Below, piece after piece: positions 1-11,170 of a stretch of 64,000 nt of DNA. How positions within the stretch are numbered: the first letter of the stretch is position 1; each line of letters opens with the position of its first letter. Location of the stretch: NCBI RefSeq assembly GCF_001625305.1, contig NW_017804598.1:414392-478391 (forward strand), written 5' to 3'. A program made the translations under genes and the position numbers. The notes beneath the pieces were generated by a model. That model made no database searches and had not been told where the DNA came from. It saw nothing but the letters and a program-made list of their open reading frames with translations. The stretch comes from Branchiostoma belcheri. Its lineage: Eukaryota > Chordata > Leptocardii > Amphioxiformes > Branchiostomatidae.

Positions 1-3000
1 TTTTTTTTTTTTATTTTGAAAATCAACAGTTTGCATTATGCAATTAAAAATCCTAACCAATAAAGTAGGGAATAGCTATCCAACTGTTGTTTTAGTTGTA
101 TGTTACTTCATATTATAGTTATATCAATGTAAATCATTGTTTTCCCTTGTGTTTCTCATTCTTTCCCTGCCATGTCGTAAAATGTGGTGAACCCATCGCT
201 GTATTTGCTCCAAAGCAAATATTGGCCTTTCTAGTTTTGTTTCTTTTTGCCAATTTCTTGCTCTATTAATTCAAATATTAACAAATTGAATTACTTGTAC
301 ATGTTTCTTACTTTTTTATCATCTCCTACCTGACTATGTACTCAGTTGTCGATAAGTCGCAGTTATAAAAACATGTACGGTCAAAGGTCAAACTGTGACA
401 ATCCGTCTTTCGGGTTCCTTCACAAAAGAACAAAGGGCGCTAATTTTCTGCCCCGTCATCTTTGCCCCGTACCTCATTTTATGTAGTACATGTATAACAA
501 CGTTTTTATGGAGTATGGTTCGTTCCAAATTATGGGACACATTCAGTAATGATTAGGCCTAGCTGACCGCGCACAACAATTTTCACCCCCCCCCCGAAAA
601 AAAAAACGTTTGTGAGTAAAAAAAGTCTTTGTGGATACTTTCAGGATGTCAAAGGTCAACAGCAAAAAAAAGATAAAAAGATGCAAATGTTAGAGAAAGG
701 GAAGCAGGGATCAAATTACCACGTGCTTGCACCAAGAAGTCTTCCAAAATCAAAGAATATGTGAAAGAACAAAAACAATTTATTGCTTATGACATGTACA
801 AATCACATGTACATGATATACAGTCTCATTTTCTTCGACACTGTGGCAAATCATTCGAACATAAATGTGCCACATTACTACACTTAAGGTAATTGTTTCG
901 TAATTCGTAATTCGAGTTGATTGTCTGTTTTCGTTATATGATTAAATGCCACTTATTAGTTGCAATTTCCCACACAATTGGGAAATAGTTTAAATTTTGG
1001 ACCAGCAGACTTTTCATGTCTCTTTTTGTCATTTCCTTGCTCTGTTAATTCAAATATCAACAAGTTGAAATACTTCTACATGTTACTTATTTCTTGTCAT
1101 CTCCTTCCTGACTATGTAGTTGTCGATAAGCCGCAGTTATAACAAGTGTGGTGTTGAAAACACCTTGGCGACGCAGCGTGTTATAGGGTAGGAAGATGTT
1201 GTGCATTGTTGTTGAGTGACATTTTGACTGGTACTGTTTTCCCTTTCCAAAAATCATATCCAGTTGCTTGAATAATTCCTTTCTGGCGTACACTTACTAT
1301 GCCTTGTGATATCAGACTATCCTCGTGTTTCCCCCACAATATAAGGTCATTCAAAATCAACACTTCAATTATTTGGGTCCATCAAGTTAATTTCCAGTCG
1401 ACCCTCCAACATAAAAGATTGTTTTCCCCATAGGTTGTTTTCCCCTGAGCTTAATTAAGGTCATATCAAATCAACACTTCGCCATTTCAACATATGTATA
1501 ACTTGTACAAGAGGCTATACACCACATTGACTTGACTACGGCCTACGTGCGGTAATGCAGAGGAAAAGACAGAACGTTGACCCCTGACCCTGTCCATTTG
1601 CCACTGACGCACAGCTAGTAACCAGGAAGTGCCTGTACCACGCACACACCTGATTGATCAACGGCTTCTACAATACATCCAAACCACAATTTTCTTGCTT
1701 CACATACAACATATGCACGTCGACACCGACAATGTACACTCACAATATCTTGTGTTATCAGACTATCCTCGTGTTTCGCAAAATATAAATCCAGTCCTTG
1801 GAGCGGGTGTTCCAAGGCGAGTATACATGTCATTAAGACACTTGTCAAGTGTTGACGTAAACTTCCTGAAGCACGTACGGTCAAAGGTCAAACTATGCCA
1901 ATCTGTCTTTCGGGTTCCTTCACAAAACAGAAAAAAAGGATGGGAATTTTCTGTCCTGTTATCTATGCCCTGTACATCATTTTACGAACAGGTATGTAGT
2001 GTGACAACGTGATTACCATATTTATTGAGTACGGTTCGTTCGAAATTCTGGGATACAAGCCTTCCAAGAAGTCGTCAAATGTGGAAGAACAAAACGAAGA
2101 ATTTATTGTTTGGCATACCATGCTCTGTGTGTTCTTTCATTCGTTCAACTTTCCTGGCCACAAATTTCAAAATGAAGGCAATTGCTTTTTGTCAAACTTT
2201 TTTTAATTCGCACGCTTGTATCAGTTTTGGGTTTCAGACTGCGTTTTCTGCCACATCATTTTCTTTTACCACAGATTTTACCTCAAACATGTCTCTACCC
2301 GATAGTTTGAAGACAGAATCTGAGTAAAAAACATCCTAGGTTGAGGGACGTTTTAGTCAGAACTGGGTCAGGGACGGGTATGAGTCAGTGTTGAGTAAAC
2401 CCAAACTATGTTAAATACCACAAACCGCCTGGGGGCACTAATTATGATAAGGCAGGGTGTAATCAGTCTCAGTTGTCATCTGGCAGTAAGTTATGTTCAG
2501 TACACTGAATACTGAGAAATTGGTTGTCGACAGTATGTGGTTACCGACTATGCAACAACTGGTCGACAGTTATCAATATTTAGTCGCCTATGTAACGTTA
2601 TCTACTAAAATGTTCTACTTTCTTTGATTCTGTGATATACATGATTACATTAGATACCATTTATTAGTTGCACAAAATCGGGAAAGAGTCCAAAATCTGG
2701 ATTAGACTTTTTTTGTCTCGTTTTGGTCAGTTCTAGAAGTCTTCTAAAGTCAAAGAAGATATGTGAAATAACACAAGCAATTGTGTGTTCTTTCATTTGT
2801 TCGACTTTCATGACCACAGATTTCAGAATAAAGGCAACTAGTTTTTTGGTCCAACTTTTCGGACGCTCGCATCAGTTTATTTCAGGATTAGCCGATGGGT
2901 GTCATCTATGTACTAGTAGTTAAATCAGCACATTGTTGATGCATTGCTCATGAACCACCTACACGTGCCAATAACAAGTACCTTGTCACCGCAATAGTTG

Positions 3001-4300
3001 TACAAATTAAAGCCAAGAAAAAATAGGTGTTCCGAGGACATTATAGTCTGTATAATATCCTTGAGTGTTCTGACCGTATGACCTTTTGGCTCGTATAGGT
3101 CAAAATATACATAATTTGCCGGGGGATGTCACGTGTTCTGTTTCATCTTTTGTTTCAAATTCTGTTTATCACTTTTCCTACTCATATTTACTAGTACTTC
3201 AGATTACGTCGCTATCGAACTTTTTTTCTTTTGCAAAGATATGTCGATGTATCAAATATCTTCGTTTTACATTTAAAAGGCGGTTTCTGAAGGACTGTTC
3301 CGTACCCCGGCACTTCGTGACAGAACCGGTTTGGTTGCCTGTCCGCCTGAGGGCAATAATGTCAGCAAAACAACATAAATGTCACGAAATCTCGCACCAC
3401 CAAATGCTCACCTGGGTAAATACACCTGTTACCTATACTGAGAAGTCGAGAGGAACTGCAAATCCCCGAGGAACCAATTAAAATACATCCCATTTGGGGA
3501 GATGTTTACGTGGAGACAATAGCTATAGCAGGCTGTTGTAACAGATTATCCTTTTATGATGTTGTTAATAATCGGTAGGCGACAATTTTGGAAAAGGTGT
3601 CAACCGCGTAAAATAGGCGGTATTGTGTGTGCACTGTTTAGAGGACATGGTTTCGAAAAGTAACTTTAAATTTGGCACACATGTACATAACATACATCCT
3701 CACACGAAAAGAAATTCATCTTTCAACTTTAAGGTTTGCGATTGAAAATCGGTTTATTCACAAAAGTGCGTTTGTCATTCGTACAAAACAAACCATAGAA
3801 ACAGGTGGTCGCCTTGTAGACATTGAATTCCAATCGGCACGCAAACAATGTTACTGTCTCGACCACCCATGTACATTAATATCAAATAACTCAACGAAAT
3901 AAATTCTGCGTCCGTAAGACATGCTAAAGGAGGGACATGTTTCAAGTTAAGGCAAAAGGACGCTAAAAGTGGTAACTATGCACATAGTGAATAAAACATG
4001 GGACAAAATGTGAGCATTATATAAGTCCTCATAATTGGGACATGTAACACACAACAACAAAAAATTATCCTATTTAAACCCCATGAAAAATGTACGTAAC
4101 CACGTTCTTACTATATACACAATATTGTAAACTACTGTATTGTAGTGTTCCAATCATAAAAAAAAAACTCCCTTTCCTTGTATATATACACCACCAAGTC
4201 CCCACAGAAAATGCCATCCTCAGAATACTAGTACACAAGTGATGTCCACTTTAAAAATATATAAAAGCCACATACCTGTATCACTTATATTTTCACTTAT
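1..4300. other. Gene-free region with decayed repeated blocks
   Basis: I see no convincing exon here; the open frames are short, AT-rich and unsupported by splice sites. The region consists partly of diverged copies of the same blocks. About 246-366 resembles 1024-1142 (both end in a GTCGATAAG-CGCAGTTAT stretch). About 376-540 resembles 1876-2055 (both contain GGTCAAAGGTCAAACT and CTTTCGGGTTCCTTCAC). About 952-1033 resembles 2663-2730, and 2129-2225 resembles 2789-2880. The order of blocks suggests an old tandem duplication with a period of roughly 0.7-1.5 kb, now decayed by indels. Positions 5-50, read on the minus strand, match the end of the repeat near 45110-45155. Confidence 0.6.
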
Positions 4301-4563
4301 CGCTTGATACCCTGAAATATAACCTTGATACAAAAGTTTCTTTTTTTTGGTGAGGTCATAAATAATCGAGTCCAACTACTAACCGAATGTTGCAGAATGA
4401 GTTAAGTTATTACAACATATATGTAGTAGAATTGAGATTATTGAACCAGAGTCTTCGCAATTTTCTCGAGTTTGGCCGAGTTTTTCTCTTACAGAAAAAA
4501 TTCCGGAGATTGTTTTGACGCATATTAAAGTCTTACTGCGTTCACAAAAGAAACGTCTTTTTT

Positions 4564-6254
4564 TTAGTAAGTGACGTCGAAGAAGGGTAGAAGGTCTCCC
4601 CTGTCGCGCATTTCTTTGACGTGGTTGCGGTAGACGGCGAGGACCCGGCGGCACTCCTGCTCCAACCCCGCCACGGTGATCCTGGTGGTGTCTGCCCGCT
4701 GCTTGTAGCCCTCGAACACCCGCTGGTACAGCGCGACGTCCAAGAGGCGCAGCTCCGCGATGCCCAGGCAGTTCTTCACGCTCAACTTCGAGAAGGACTC
4801 CCGACTGAAGGCCTCCGCCAGCGACATCGCCCCGCCGCTCTGGCGCAGGGCTTTGAGAATCAGAGCGTACCTATCAGAACAAAATATCGGCCGTTTAGAA
4901 TTCTTTCAAGGTTCCGGATTACGTTAACAACCACAGAATACAAGAAATAAAAACAACAAATATAACTGGAATAGTTGCCGTTTTTGGCTTGAAATGTGAA
5001 CAGTATTTAAGATGGCGGTCGTCCTACCTTTTATGGATGGGTCTGAGGTTGTTACCGAAGGTGGCTCGGTACTCGATGGACCGCGCGACGTCCTGGGGCG
5101 GGCAGGACCCATCTGGGCCAAGGACGGGCTCCACCGGCCGCTCGGCCATGGCTGGACCGCGGGGGTCGTGCGGGGCAGGGGGCTGGGTCCACTGTCCGGG
5201 CCCGCCGGTCGCGAATAGCCGAGTCTTCGGTAAGACCGCCTCTCCTGCACTGTCCTGGTTGACAACTGTAACGACATCGACCGTAGAAAAAGATCAGTCC
5301 TGTGCTAAAAAAAAACAACAACCACGACTTTGATTTTTAAAATAGGGTCTTCTTGTCACTTGACACCAGTTGAACGACGTTAGCTATAGCTACAGATACC
5401 ACCCTAACCACAACCAATTGTATTTGCATTGTTCCCATTCTAACGCAAAAATAATTACTTCTTGCTTAATTTTATGTTTAAAACTTCTGAAAAAAAAAAC
5501 ACATATCCATGAAGTTGTCACCTGTGTTTTGTTGTGATGGGGCAGACCACTGCATGTCTTCCTGTGGTTTTTCGACGATCTCTTTCTTGATGTGATGATC
5601 GAGCGGCCGATCATTTCCGATGGGCAGTTTTTGCGGAGAGACGGGGGGCGACGGGAGCATGCTCGCTGTACTTGTAGGTATGGCGTGAGGGTGCTGGTTG
5701 TGCGCTTGTGCGGCCGGGTAAGGCGGCGGCGGCCTAGCGGTGGTGGTCGACTCCGGCTTAGCACCTCGCCCCGGCTCGGGAAAGGTCTGAGCGGTTTGGT
5801 GGTTGCGGTACAACAGTTGGAGAGACATGTACAGAACGGTGGCGAGGCGGCGGTGACCCACCATCACCGGACTTGACGGCGGGTGGAATTGCCCGTCGCA
5901 GACGTCGCACAGTAAGAGCGCGCTGCCGCGGTTGTAGGCAACACAGGCCGCATCCAGGCAAACCCAGTTCGCCTTCTTCCCGCCGCAGCCGCCGCACTGC
6001 ATTTCACGGGACTTTCGGTCAAAATCGTTCGCTTGCATGAGGATCCACTCTGCTCGGGACCCCACGTACGGAGAAGGGTTCGCGCCTTCCATCTTGTTAG
6101 AAAACTTGTCTTTCTGTCGATGTTGTCTGGGGAGCAATTTTGTACACTGAAGGACCTTATCGGCACGTGACATGCTAATTTTGGCGGGAAAAGGCCACAG
6201 GAATACAAAAGCTTGGTTACCGTGCATTAACCCAACTTTCCTACTCGCTGACAA
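4564..6254 (-). CDS. Unrecognised cysteine-cluster protein, three exons
   Basis: I do not recognise this gene. On the minus strand three exons join cleanly: 6254-5522 (phase 1, donor CAG|GTGACA), 5265-5028 (phase 2, donor AAAG|GTAGGA) and 4870-4564 with the stop. The product is up to 425 residues. Starts at 6254, near 6170 (MSRADKV) or near 6094 (MEGANPSP, context AAGATGG) are all possible; the last has the best context. Exon 1 holds a cysteine cluster (CGGCGGKKANWVC, then LLCDVCDGQFHPP) that looks metal-binding, followed by a Pro-rich stretch. Exon 3 begins YALILKALRQSGG and is rich in predicted helix, ending LLPFFDVTY. The coding DNA is much more GC-rich than its flanks. It could be a B-box or PHD-like regulator, but I assign no function. 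Exon joins are well supported; identity is open. Confidence 0.7.
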
Positions 6255-6570
6255 ATCGTCCTAATACTTCATTTGTGTAGTCAAAAGGATGCCAAGTCTT
6301 GACGTAATAACAACTGCACATCAAATGATTGACATTAAGAATCAAAGTGTCCGGATACACAAAAAAATATGACGAAAACCAACAAAAATTTCGGGCCGGC
6401 TCTGACTGCATAGAACAGGCCATGATTCCAATAGTTAACACGGGTCGTATTGTCTTTGGACTTACGACATTTAAAATCTGGAGTAAAGAAACATATATAA
6501 TTCTTCAGAAGCTAGATAAACTAGTTCATTACCATAAACTTAATCAACATGACAAACTGACATATATATA

Positions 6571-6648
6571 CAACCACACTGGGCGTGGTGGTTTAGACAT
6601 CATTATATATATAACAATAACTAAAACACCACGCCCAATGTGGTTGGG
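6571..6648. repeat. Foldback (MITE-like) element
   Basis: The 24-base arms at 6571-6594 and 6623-6646 are inverted copies with two mismatches, around a 28-base AT-rich loop. The arm core is CAACCACACTGGGCGTGGTG. The structure fits a non-autonomous foldback transposon or a long transcript hairpin. No clear target-site duplication was seen. Confidence 0.75.
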
Positions 6649-7489
6649 AGGAGCATTTGTTACTAGCTTCAATCGCTATCGCATTGAAAATGTACTTCGT
6701 AAAAACGGGATTTGATTTCTGGTAGAATTCGTTTATTTGGCTTGCCAATTGCGCAAGGTATTGTTTTAGGCTGAGTTAAAAGAAACGTGCGCCAATTTTT
6801 TCATTAAGTGCCCTTACGCTCTCGTGCATAATGCAAAGTGGGTCACCAAAGCTGGTTTGACTGGTTGCTGTTGCTATCGGAGAAGAATGCAAACAACAGT
6901 AATCTTTCACAAGGTTTCTTCTCTTTATCTTCAAGCCTAAAACTTTGGAGAAGGCGAAGTTTTAAACTCATACAGAAAAAATACTGTTTGAGATACATGT
7001 GTTGGACCCAATGCATTCTTTTTTAAAAAGAATACTTCAAATATTTCGTTACTCACAATGAGCTCATGGGAAAAGAGGTATGCAATTTCATGCATGAAAT
7101 GTCAAACTCCATTCAAAGTTTTTATCTTGTCTATATTCTTCTTCTGAGGCCTTGTAACTGCTATTTCTGGGGTAGGTCATATGTTTTTTTTAGTACTAAG
7201 AACCGAACAAAATTTACAATAAGATGGTACATATGGTAATTATGGAAGGGTTGATGCATTTCCCAAGAGACAAACAGTAATCACATTTAACTACACAGCG
7301 ATTTTTTCTTTACCCAGTGTGCCTATCAATACCCTGTGTATGTACCATTATAAAACCACTGTCAGCCAATCAAATGGATTCTTTCAACAGAGGACAATTC
7401 TCTTTTTTTAATTACCCACTTAGTTCAGCCCATGCACTCGTCCGACATTAGGTAGTGTGAGTGTGTCCTACCCTAACGTATCGTTTTCC

Positions 7490-7895
7490 AACATTTTTTT
7501 TCGCAATTTACGATATATACATGCTCATTTTGCAGCTACTTTGTACAATTTACAGCATGGTTGAAAACTTTGTTAATTTTTTTTCAAAATGGACGAATAT
7601 TCATGCGCGCGTGGATGTCATCCACATAATCGACTCAACATGGCTTCTGTTTGGAGGCTACAACATGTTAACGGGGGTTCATTGACCTACCCAAGAGTTC
7701 GTGCCCCTTGCACAATTATATGCTATACATATACACGTATAAAGATGTACAAGTGATTCATACACACCTCATGACGCTATCTCTTTGTTAGGTTAGACAT
7801 TGTACTCAATAGATAATTATCAGAGCCCTCTAGGGTGTACAGACACCACTATTCACCCCATGCCGGCGCACGTGCGCATTAAGAACGTTACAACT
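7490..7895 (+). repeat. Dispersed repeat, copy 1
   Basis: The left part (about 7497-7650) is one arm of the element found as a complete inverted pair at 45598-45977; it carries TTCATGCGCGCGTGGATGTC. The right part (about 7676-7895, with TATCTCTTTGTTAGGT and AGCCCTCTAGG) is repeated in the same order at about 8915-9230. The two copies are therefore related composite repeats about 1.35 kb apart. Confidence 0.7.
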
Positions 7896-8387
7896 TTATT
7901 TGCAAAGTCATGCCCGAAGGCTAATAGACTGATTTTAAAGAGTCAAAGATAGTACAGTACAATAATAATAGGAAACAGACAGATACTGTCTGGAAAAAAA
8001 ATTCTACCACTACGCTTGTTATTATGCGGTTTGACTTCTTCTTTAAACCTAAAATTAAAGGCAGTGGATAATGAATAGTCCCACATTCTGCATAATGAGT
8101 GGGTTTTGTGATCTTAGTAATAGTGGAATGTCTTTATAAGAAACGTAGTCTTTTGGTGATCTTCTATATTGTGAAAGGATGGAAAAATTGTGACAATTGT
8201 TTGAAATAATCTGTTTCTGATGGTCTCATAGTGAGGACAATGGCTAATTTAATTTTTCACTGCATTCATGGGGCAATATTTACATAATCTATCGTGAACA
8301 GGTCTCGACCCCTTCCTATTTCTAGTTTAGTGTGACCTATTCTTATCGCCCTTCAAACTCATGGTGTTCCACGTACCCAAGTTCAGA

Positions 8388-8574
8388 TTAGCCTCCTTCA
8401 CAGACTTGTTGGGCGGCGGCGTTATTTTTTTTCGGTGAGCGACGCGAGATATAATCCCGCGAACGGACGACTTTGCCGCCGAGGGAGTTTTGACGCGGAG
8501 AGAAGGTTTCGCGCTCGCGTCGCTCACCGAAAAAAAATAACGCCGCCCCCCAACAAGTCTGTGAAGGAGGCTAA
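8388..8574. repeat. Long near-perfect palindromic element
   Basis: The arms at 8388-8449 and 8513-8574 (about 62 bases each) are near-perfect inverted copies, starting TTAGCCTCCTTCACAGAC and ending with its complement. The loop of about 63 bases is CG-rich (CGCGAACGGACGAC). GTTCA occurs immediately outside the right end (8575-8579) and just outside the left end (8381-8385), a possible target-site duplication. This is a young foldback/MITE insertion or a strong hairpin. Confidence 0.9.
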
Positions 8575-9648
8575 GTTCATCAGATAGTGATGTACAAAAT
8601 TCTATGTCTAATCTTGAGGTGGCGGCTAGGCCAATGCTGGCCAATTGAATAGTGTCTTGCCGATTTCTATGTTTTTGTACCATTTTAAGATAATTTTACT
8701 AGCGATACATTATGTTGACCACAGCGCAATTCAGGCAACCAGGAGGACTGTCTGCAGAGTCTGGTGTCTAGGATCTGTGGGCTCTGTATATACTGTATAT
8801 ATACCATGCACCAATGTATTATATAAGCCATTCATTCATTCATGTGTGTGTAAAATATGGGTATAGATTTATCAGGACTTTAAATGGTGTAAACTTCATG
8901 TGAAAGGTTTAAGTGGACGAAAATTCATACATTAATCAAATCAACATAGTCTATGCAAGGAGGTTAATGACCTCCTTGGCCTTGATAAGAATCGTCTGGA
9001 AATTAGTACAAAATGCCAACTGGTACGATCGCGAGGGTTCGTTGACCTGCCTCTTTCGCAGTTATATGCCACACGTGCAAATGTATAAAGATGTACAAAT
9101 GATTTATACATACCTCATGTGGCTATCTCTTTGTTAGGTATAATACCGTAATTAACAGGTAATTATCATAGCCCTCTAGGCAGAGCAGACACTGAACCAT
9201 GTCTGCACATGTGCACATTCATATCACGAATAGCACGCATACCAAATGTTCATTGATATTCTGTAATATTTCAGTTCGCTTTCTTTCTTGATGTTAAGAG
9301 ATGTCATATAGACTTTAAAAGCTAGCCACCGCCACAATAGGTTTTGCCACCTGTTGCGATATTGAAAACCACTTTGTTAAACAAACAGCGCCGCCTTGCG
9401 GTTTCGCCGCAAACTAGATACGTATGCAAAGGTGTTCGACGGCGCTTGTAACCTGAGTCTCCCAGGTAGCCAGGTCCATTATTTCCACGTCTCTTTTTGA
9501 ATGCCCGAAAAAGGGCGGAAAACGTGTCATGTTTCCCTTATAGCGTTTAACGACTGGCGTTATGTCAACACACGGCTTGACGCGCACCAAGAAAAACACT
9601 CCAGCTTAAAACTTTCCCGCTGCACGGTTTCACAACCTTCCATGCGAC
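8575..9648. other. Upstream region of the pseudokinase gene
   Basis: No gene was found. It contains dispersed repeat copy 2 at about 8915-9230, then about 400 bases with rising GC content leading to the single-exon gene at 9649. AGCGCCGCCTTGCGG at 9389-9403 resembles AGCGCCACCTTGCG at 51005-51018 near the DCAF4 start. I cannot say whether it is a regulatory site. Confidence 0.4.
8915..9230 (+). repeat. Dispersed repeat, copy 2
   Basis: This diverged copy of the repeat at 7490-7895 keeps the blocks GACGAAAATTCATAC, GGTTCGTTGACCTGCC, TATCTCTTTGTTAGG and AGCCCTCTAGG in the same order. The GC-rich part of the first arm is deleted. It also contains a small palindrome, GGAGGTTAATGACCTCC. Confidence 0.65.
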
Positions 9649-10647
9649 ATGAAGGATGTGGTAGACGGTTACAAGATCTTGGACAAGCTGTCACAAGGAC
9701 ATTTCGGCGCGGTGTTCAAGGCAAAACACAAGGAATCGTCAAGAACGTACGCATTGAGGCTTGTCGAGTGTGACACCTTGACGGGCGCTAAGGAGGCGAC
9801 GGGGCACTTCAACAAACTTAAGGAACTCGACGACTGTTGCGCGATTCTCCCTTACGTGGATGCCTTCACAGATATCCAAGACCTGAACGTCTACGTCTGT
9901 GTGGCGACGCCGTTCGAAGATGGACCGACGCTGAACGACTACGTCCTTCAACGCGAAGGCGTGTCCGATCAAGAACTCGGAGTGTTGTTGTGTGACTTAA
10001 GCGAGGGGTTGGCTTTCTTACACAAAAACAACGTCACCCATGGCGGCCTTACGCCGAGCAACGTTCTTCTGTGGACGGACGACTTTTTGCAGACTCGTGC
10101 CAAGATTGCAGACTTCGGCATGGCCAGAGTGTGCGAACATCTCGAAGAATGGACTTACGGTGGCAACGTCTACAAGTATTTCTTTAAGAGGCAGCTTGGG
10201 GCGGAGTATTTTCTCCCACCCGAGTGCTGGAGGGGGACAGAAGTGGAATCGTTAGAAAGAGTGGACGTTTTCTCGTTGGGAGCTGTGATCTGCGCAACGC
10301 TACTCCACACAAGTGTGAACGTTGAAAGTAGAAGAATTCTGGCCTGTTTCGTCTTGAGCGGGGAGGGACATTTACCGCTATGGCATAACGGGGCGGCCGA
10401 GGTGCTGCAACTGCCGGCAACGCCTATCAACTCTCTGCTTAGAAAAATGCTCAAGGCTGACCCAAAACAACGTCCTGACGCCGGAGAAGTCTTACACGTC
10501 GTATCTGACTCTTTCGGCAAAACTACCGCCAAAGCATACAGACCATATGCCAGGACAAGGCGGGTTTGCTACGGATTTATTGCAGTGCTCGCAGCGGCGT
10601 TAGCAGTTGGAGTGGGGGCTTGGAGCACGGGCATGGTCGAGTTGTAA
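9649..10647 (+). CDS. Tail-anchored PDIK1L/STK35-like pseudokinase
   Basis: This intronless gene encodes 332 residues with a protein-kinase fold. Residues 8-285 follow the kinase plan: a P-loop-like SQGHFGAVF (15-23), a degenerate HRD region reading HGGLTPSN (131-138), an intact DFG (155-157), and an APE-like LPPEC followed by VDVFSLGAVI. The late motif DPKQRPDAGE and the spacing resemble PDIK1L/STK35 kinases. The invariant VAIK lysine is Arg37, and the HRD catalytic aspartate is Gly133, so phosphotransfer is unlikely. Residues 308-325 (YGFIAVLAAALAVGVGAW) form one hydrophobic helix next to the C-terminus, preceded by RPYARTRRVC, the layout of a tail-anchored membrane protein facing the cytosol. 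The first ATG of the frame is used. A retrocopy origin is possible given the lack of introns. Fold and anchor are seen directly; family and pseudokinase status follow from the motifs. Confidence 0.85.
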   Translation: MKDVVDGYKILDKLSQGHFGAVFKAKHKESSRTYALRLVECDTLTGAKEATGHFNKLKELDDCCAILPYVDAFTDIQDLNVYVCVATPFEDGPTLNDYVLQREGVSDQELGVLLCDLSEGLAFLHKNNVTHGGLTPSNVLLWTDDFLQTRAKIADFGMARVCEHLEEWTYGGNVYKYFFKRQLGAEYFLPPECWRGTEVESLERVDVFSLGAVICATLLHTSVNVESRRILACFVLSGEGHLPLWHNGAAEVLQLPATPINSLLRKMLKADPKQRPDAGEVLHVVSDSFGKTTAKAYRPYARTRRVCYGFIAVLAAALAVGVGAWSTGMVEL

Positions 10648-10770
10648 CAATTTGTCAGGAGACGCAAGAAATGCCTTTATACTCAGTAATGCCAGCAACA
10701 ACAACACGTAACTTGTCCACCAAGAGTTTCATAACCCCTCCCTCATTAGCATACGTGCTTATTTCCCTAG

Positions 10771-10862
10771 GTCCTTGGTCACATTTAAGTTAATTGAACC
10801 AAGGACGTTCTATGATAAAACGTCCTTGATTGAACACCTGTCCTTACCGAGCGGGGACAGGT
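10771..10862 (+). other. Alternative and nested hairpins downstream of pseudokinase
   Basis: GTCCTTGGT (10771-10779) pairs perfectly with ACCAAGGAC (10798-10806). The overlapping CAAGGACGT (10800-10808) pairs perfectly with ACGTCCTTG (10820-10828), so the middle segment has two exclusive partners. A third perfect hairpin, ACCTGTCC (10836-10843) with GGACAGGT (10855-10862), follows. They lie about 120-215 bases after the stop codon, probably in the 3' untranslated region. Confidence 0.6.
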
Positions 10863-11164
10863 CTAGCGTTGTGAAGTACATGTACACAAAGAAGTAGTAA
10901 ATTCAACTTAAGTTGACGCAAGAAAGATAACTTAACAGGAAATAGGAATTTATCATAAAGAAATATGTTACCTTTGAAAAACACGGATGGAGTCAATTAT
11001 AAAATTGTATCAAACCCAGGTTTTTCGTAAAAAACGTATACTGTTGTGAATGTGAAATGTTTGCCATTTAGTTCACCACACATTGTAACTAACAAGTAGT
11101 CTTTGTACAGGATTTGTATGCCCAAGTATATCCTGTAGCTACAATAAGTATACCAAAGGGGTGC

Positions 11165-11170
11165 AATAAA
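11165..11170 (+). terminator. Candidate polyadenylation signal
   Basis: AATAAA lies about 520 bases after the pseudokinase stop codon. It is the first canonical signal that I noticed on this strand. Position is the only support. Confidence 0.35.

Larger units (their letters stand above)
6255..8387. other. Intergenic, no gene seen
   Basis: No open frame here shows domain similarity or splice support. The stretch is AT-rich and contains a short foldback element at 6571-6648 and the first copy of a dispersed repeat at about 7490-7895, described separately. Confidence 0.5.

Noticed and set aside
1876..1891. GGTCAAAGGTCAAA as a functional nuclear-receptor site
   Set aside because: It is part of a decayed duplicated block far from any gene, so chance or repeat origin is more likely.
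8327..8683. 118-codon frame on the minus strand
   Set aside because: It runs through the palindromic element and has no domain or splice support.
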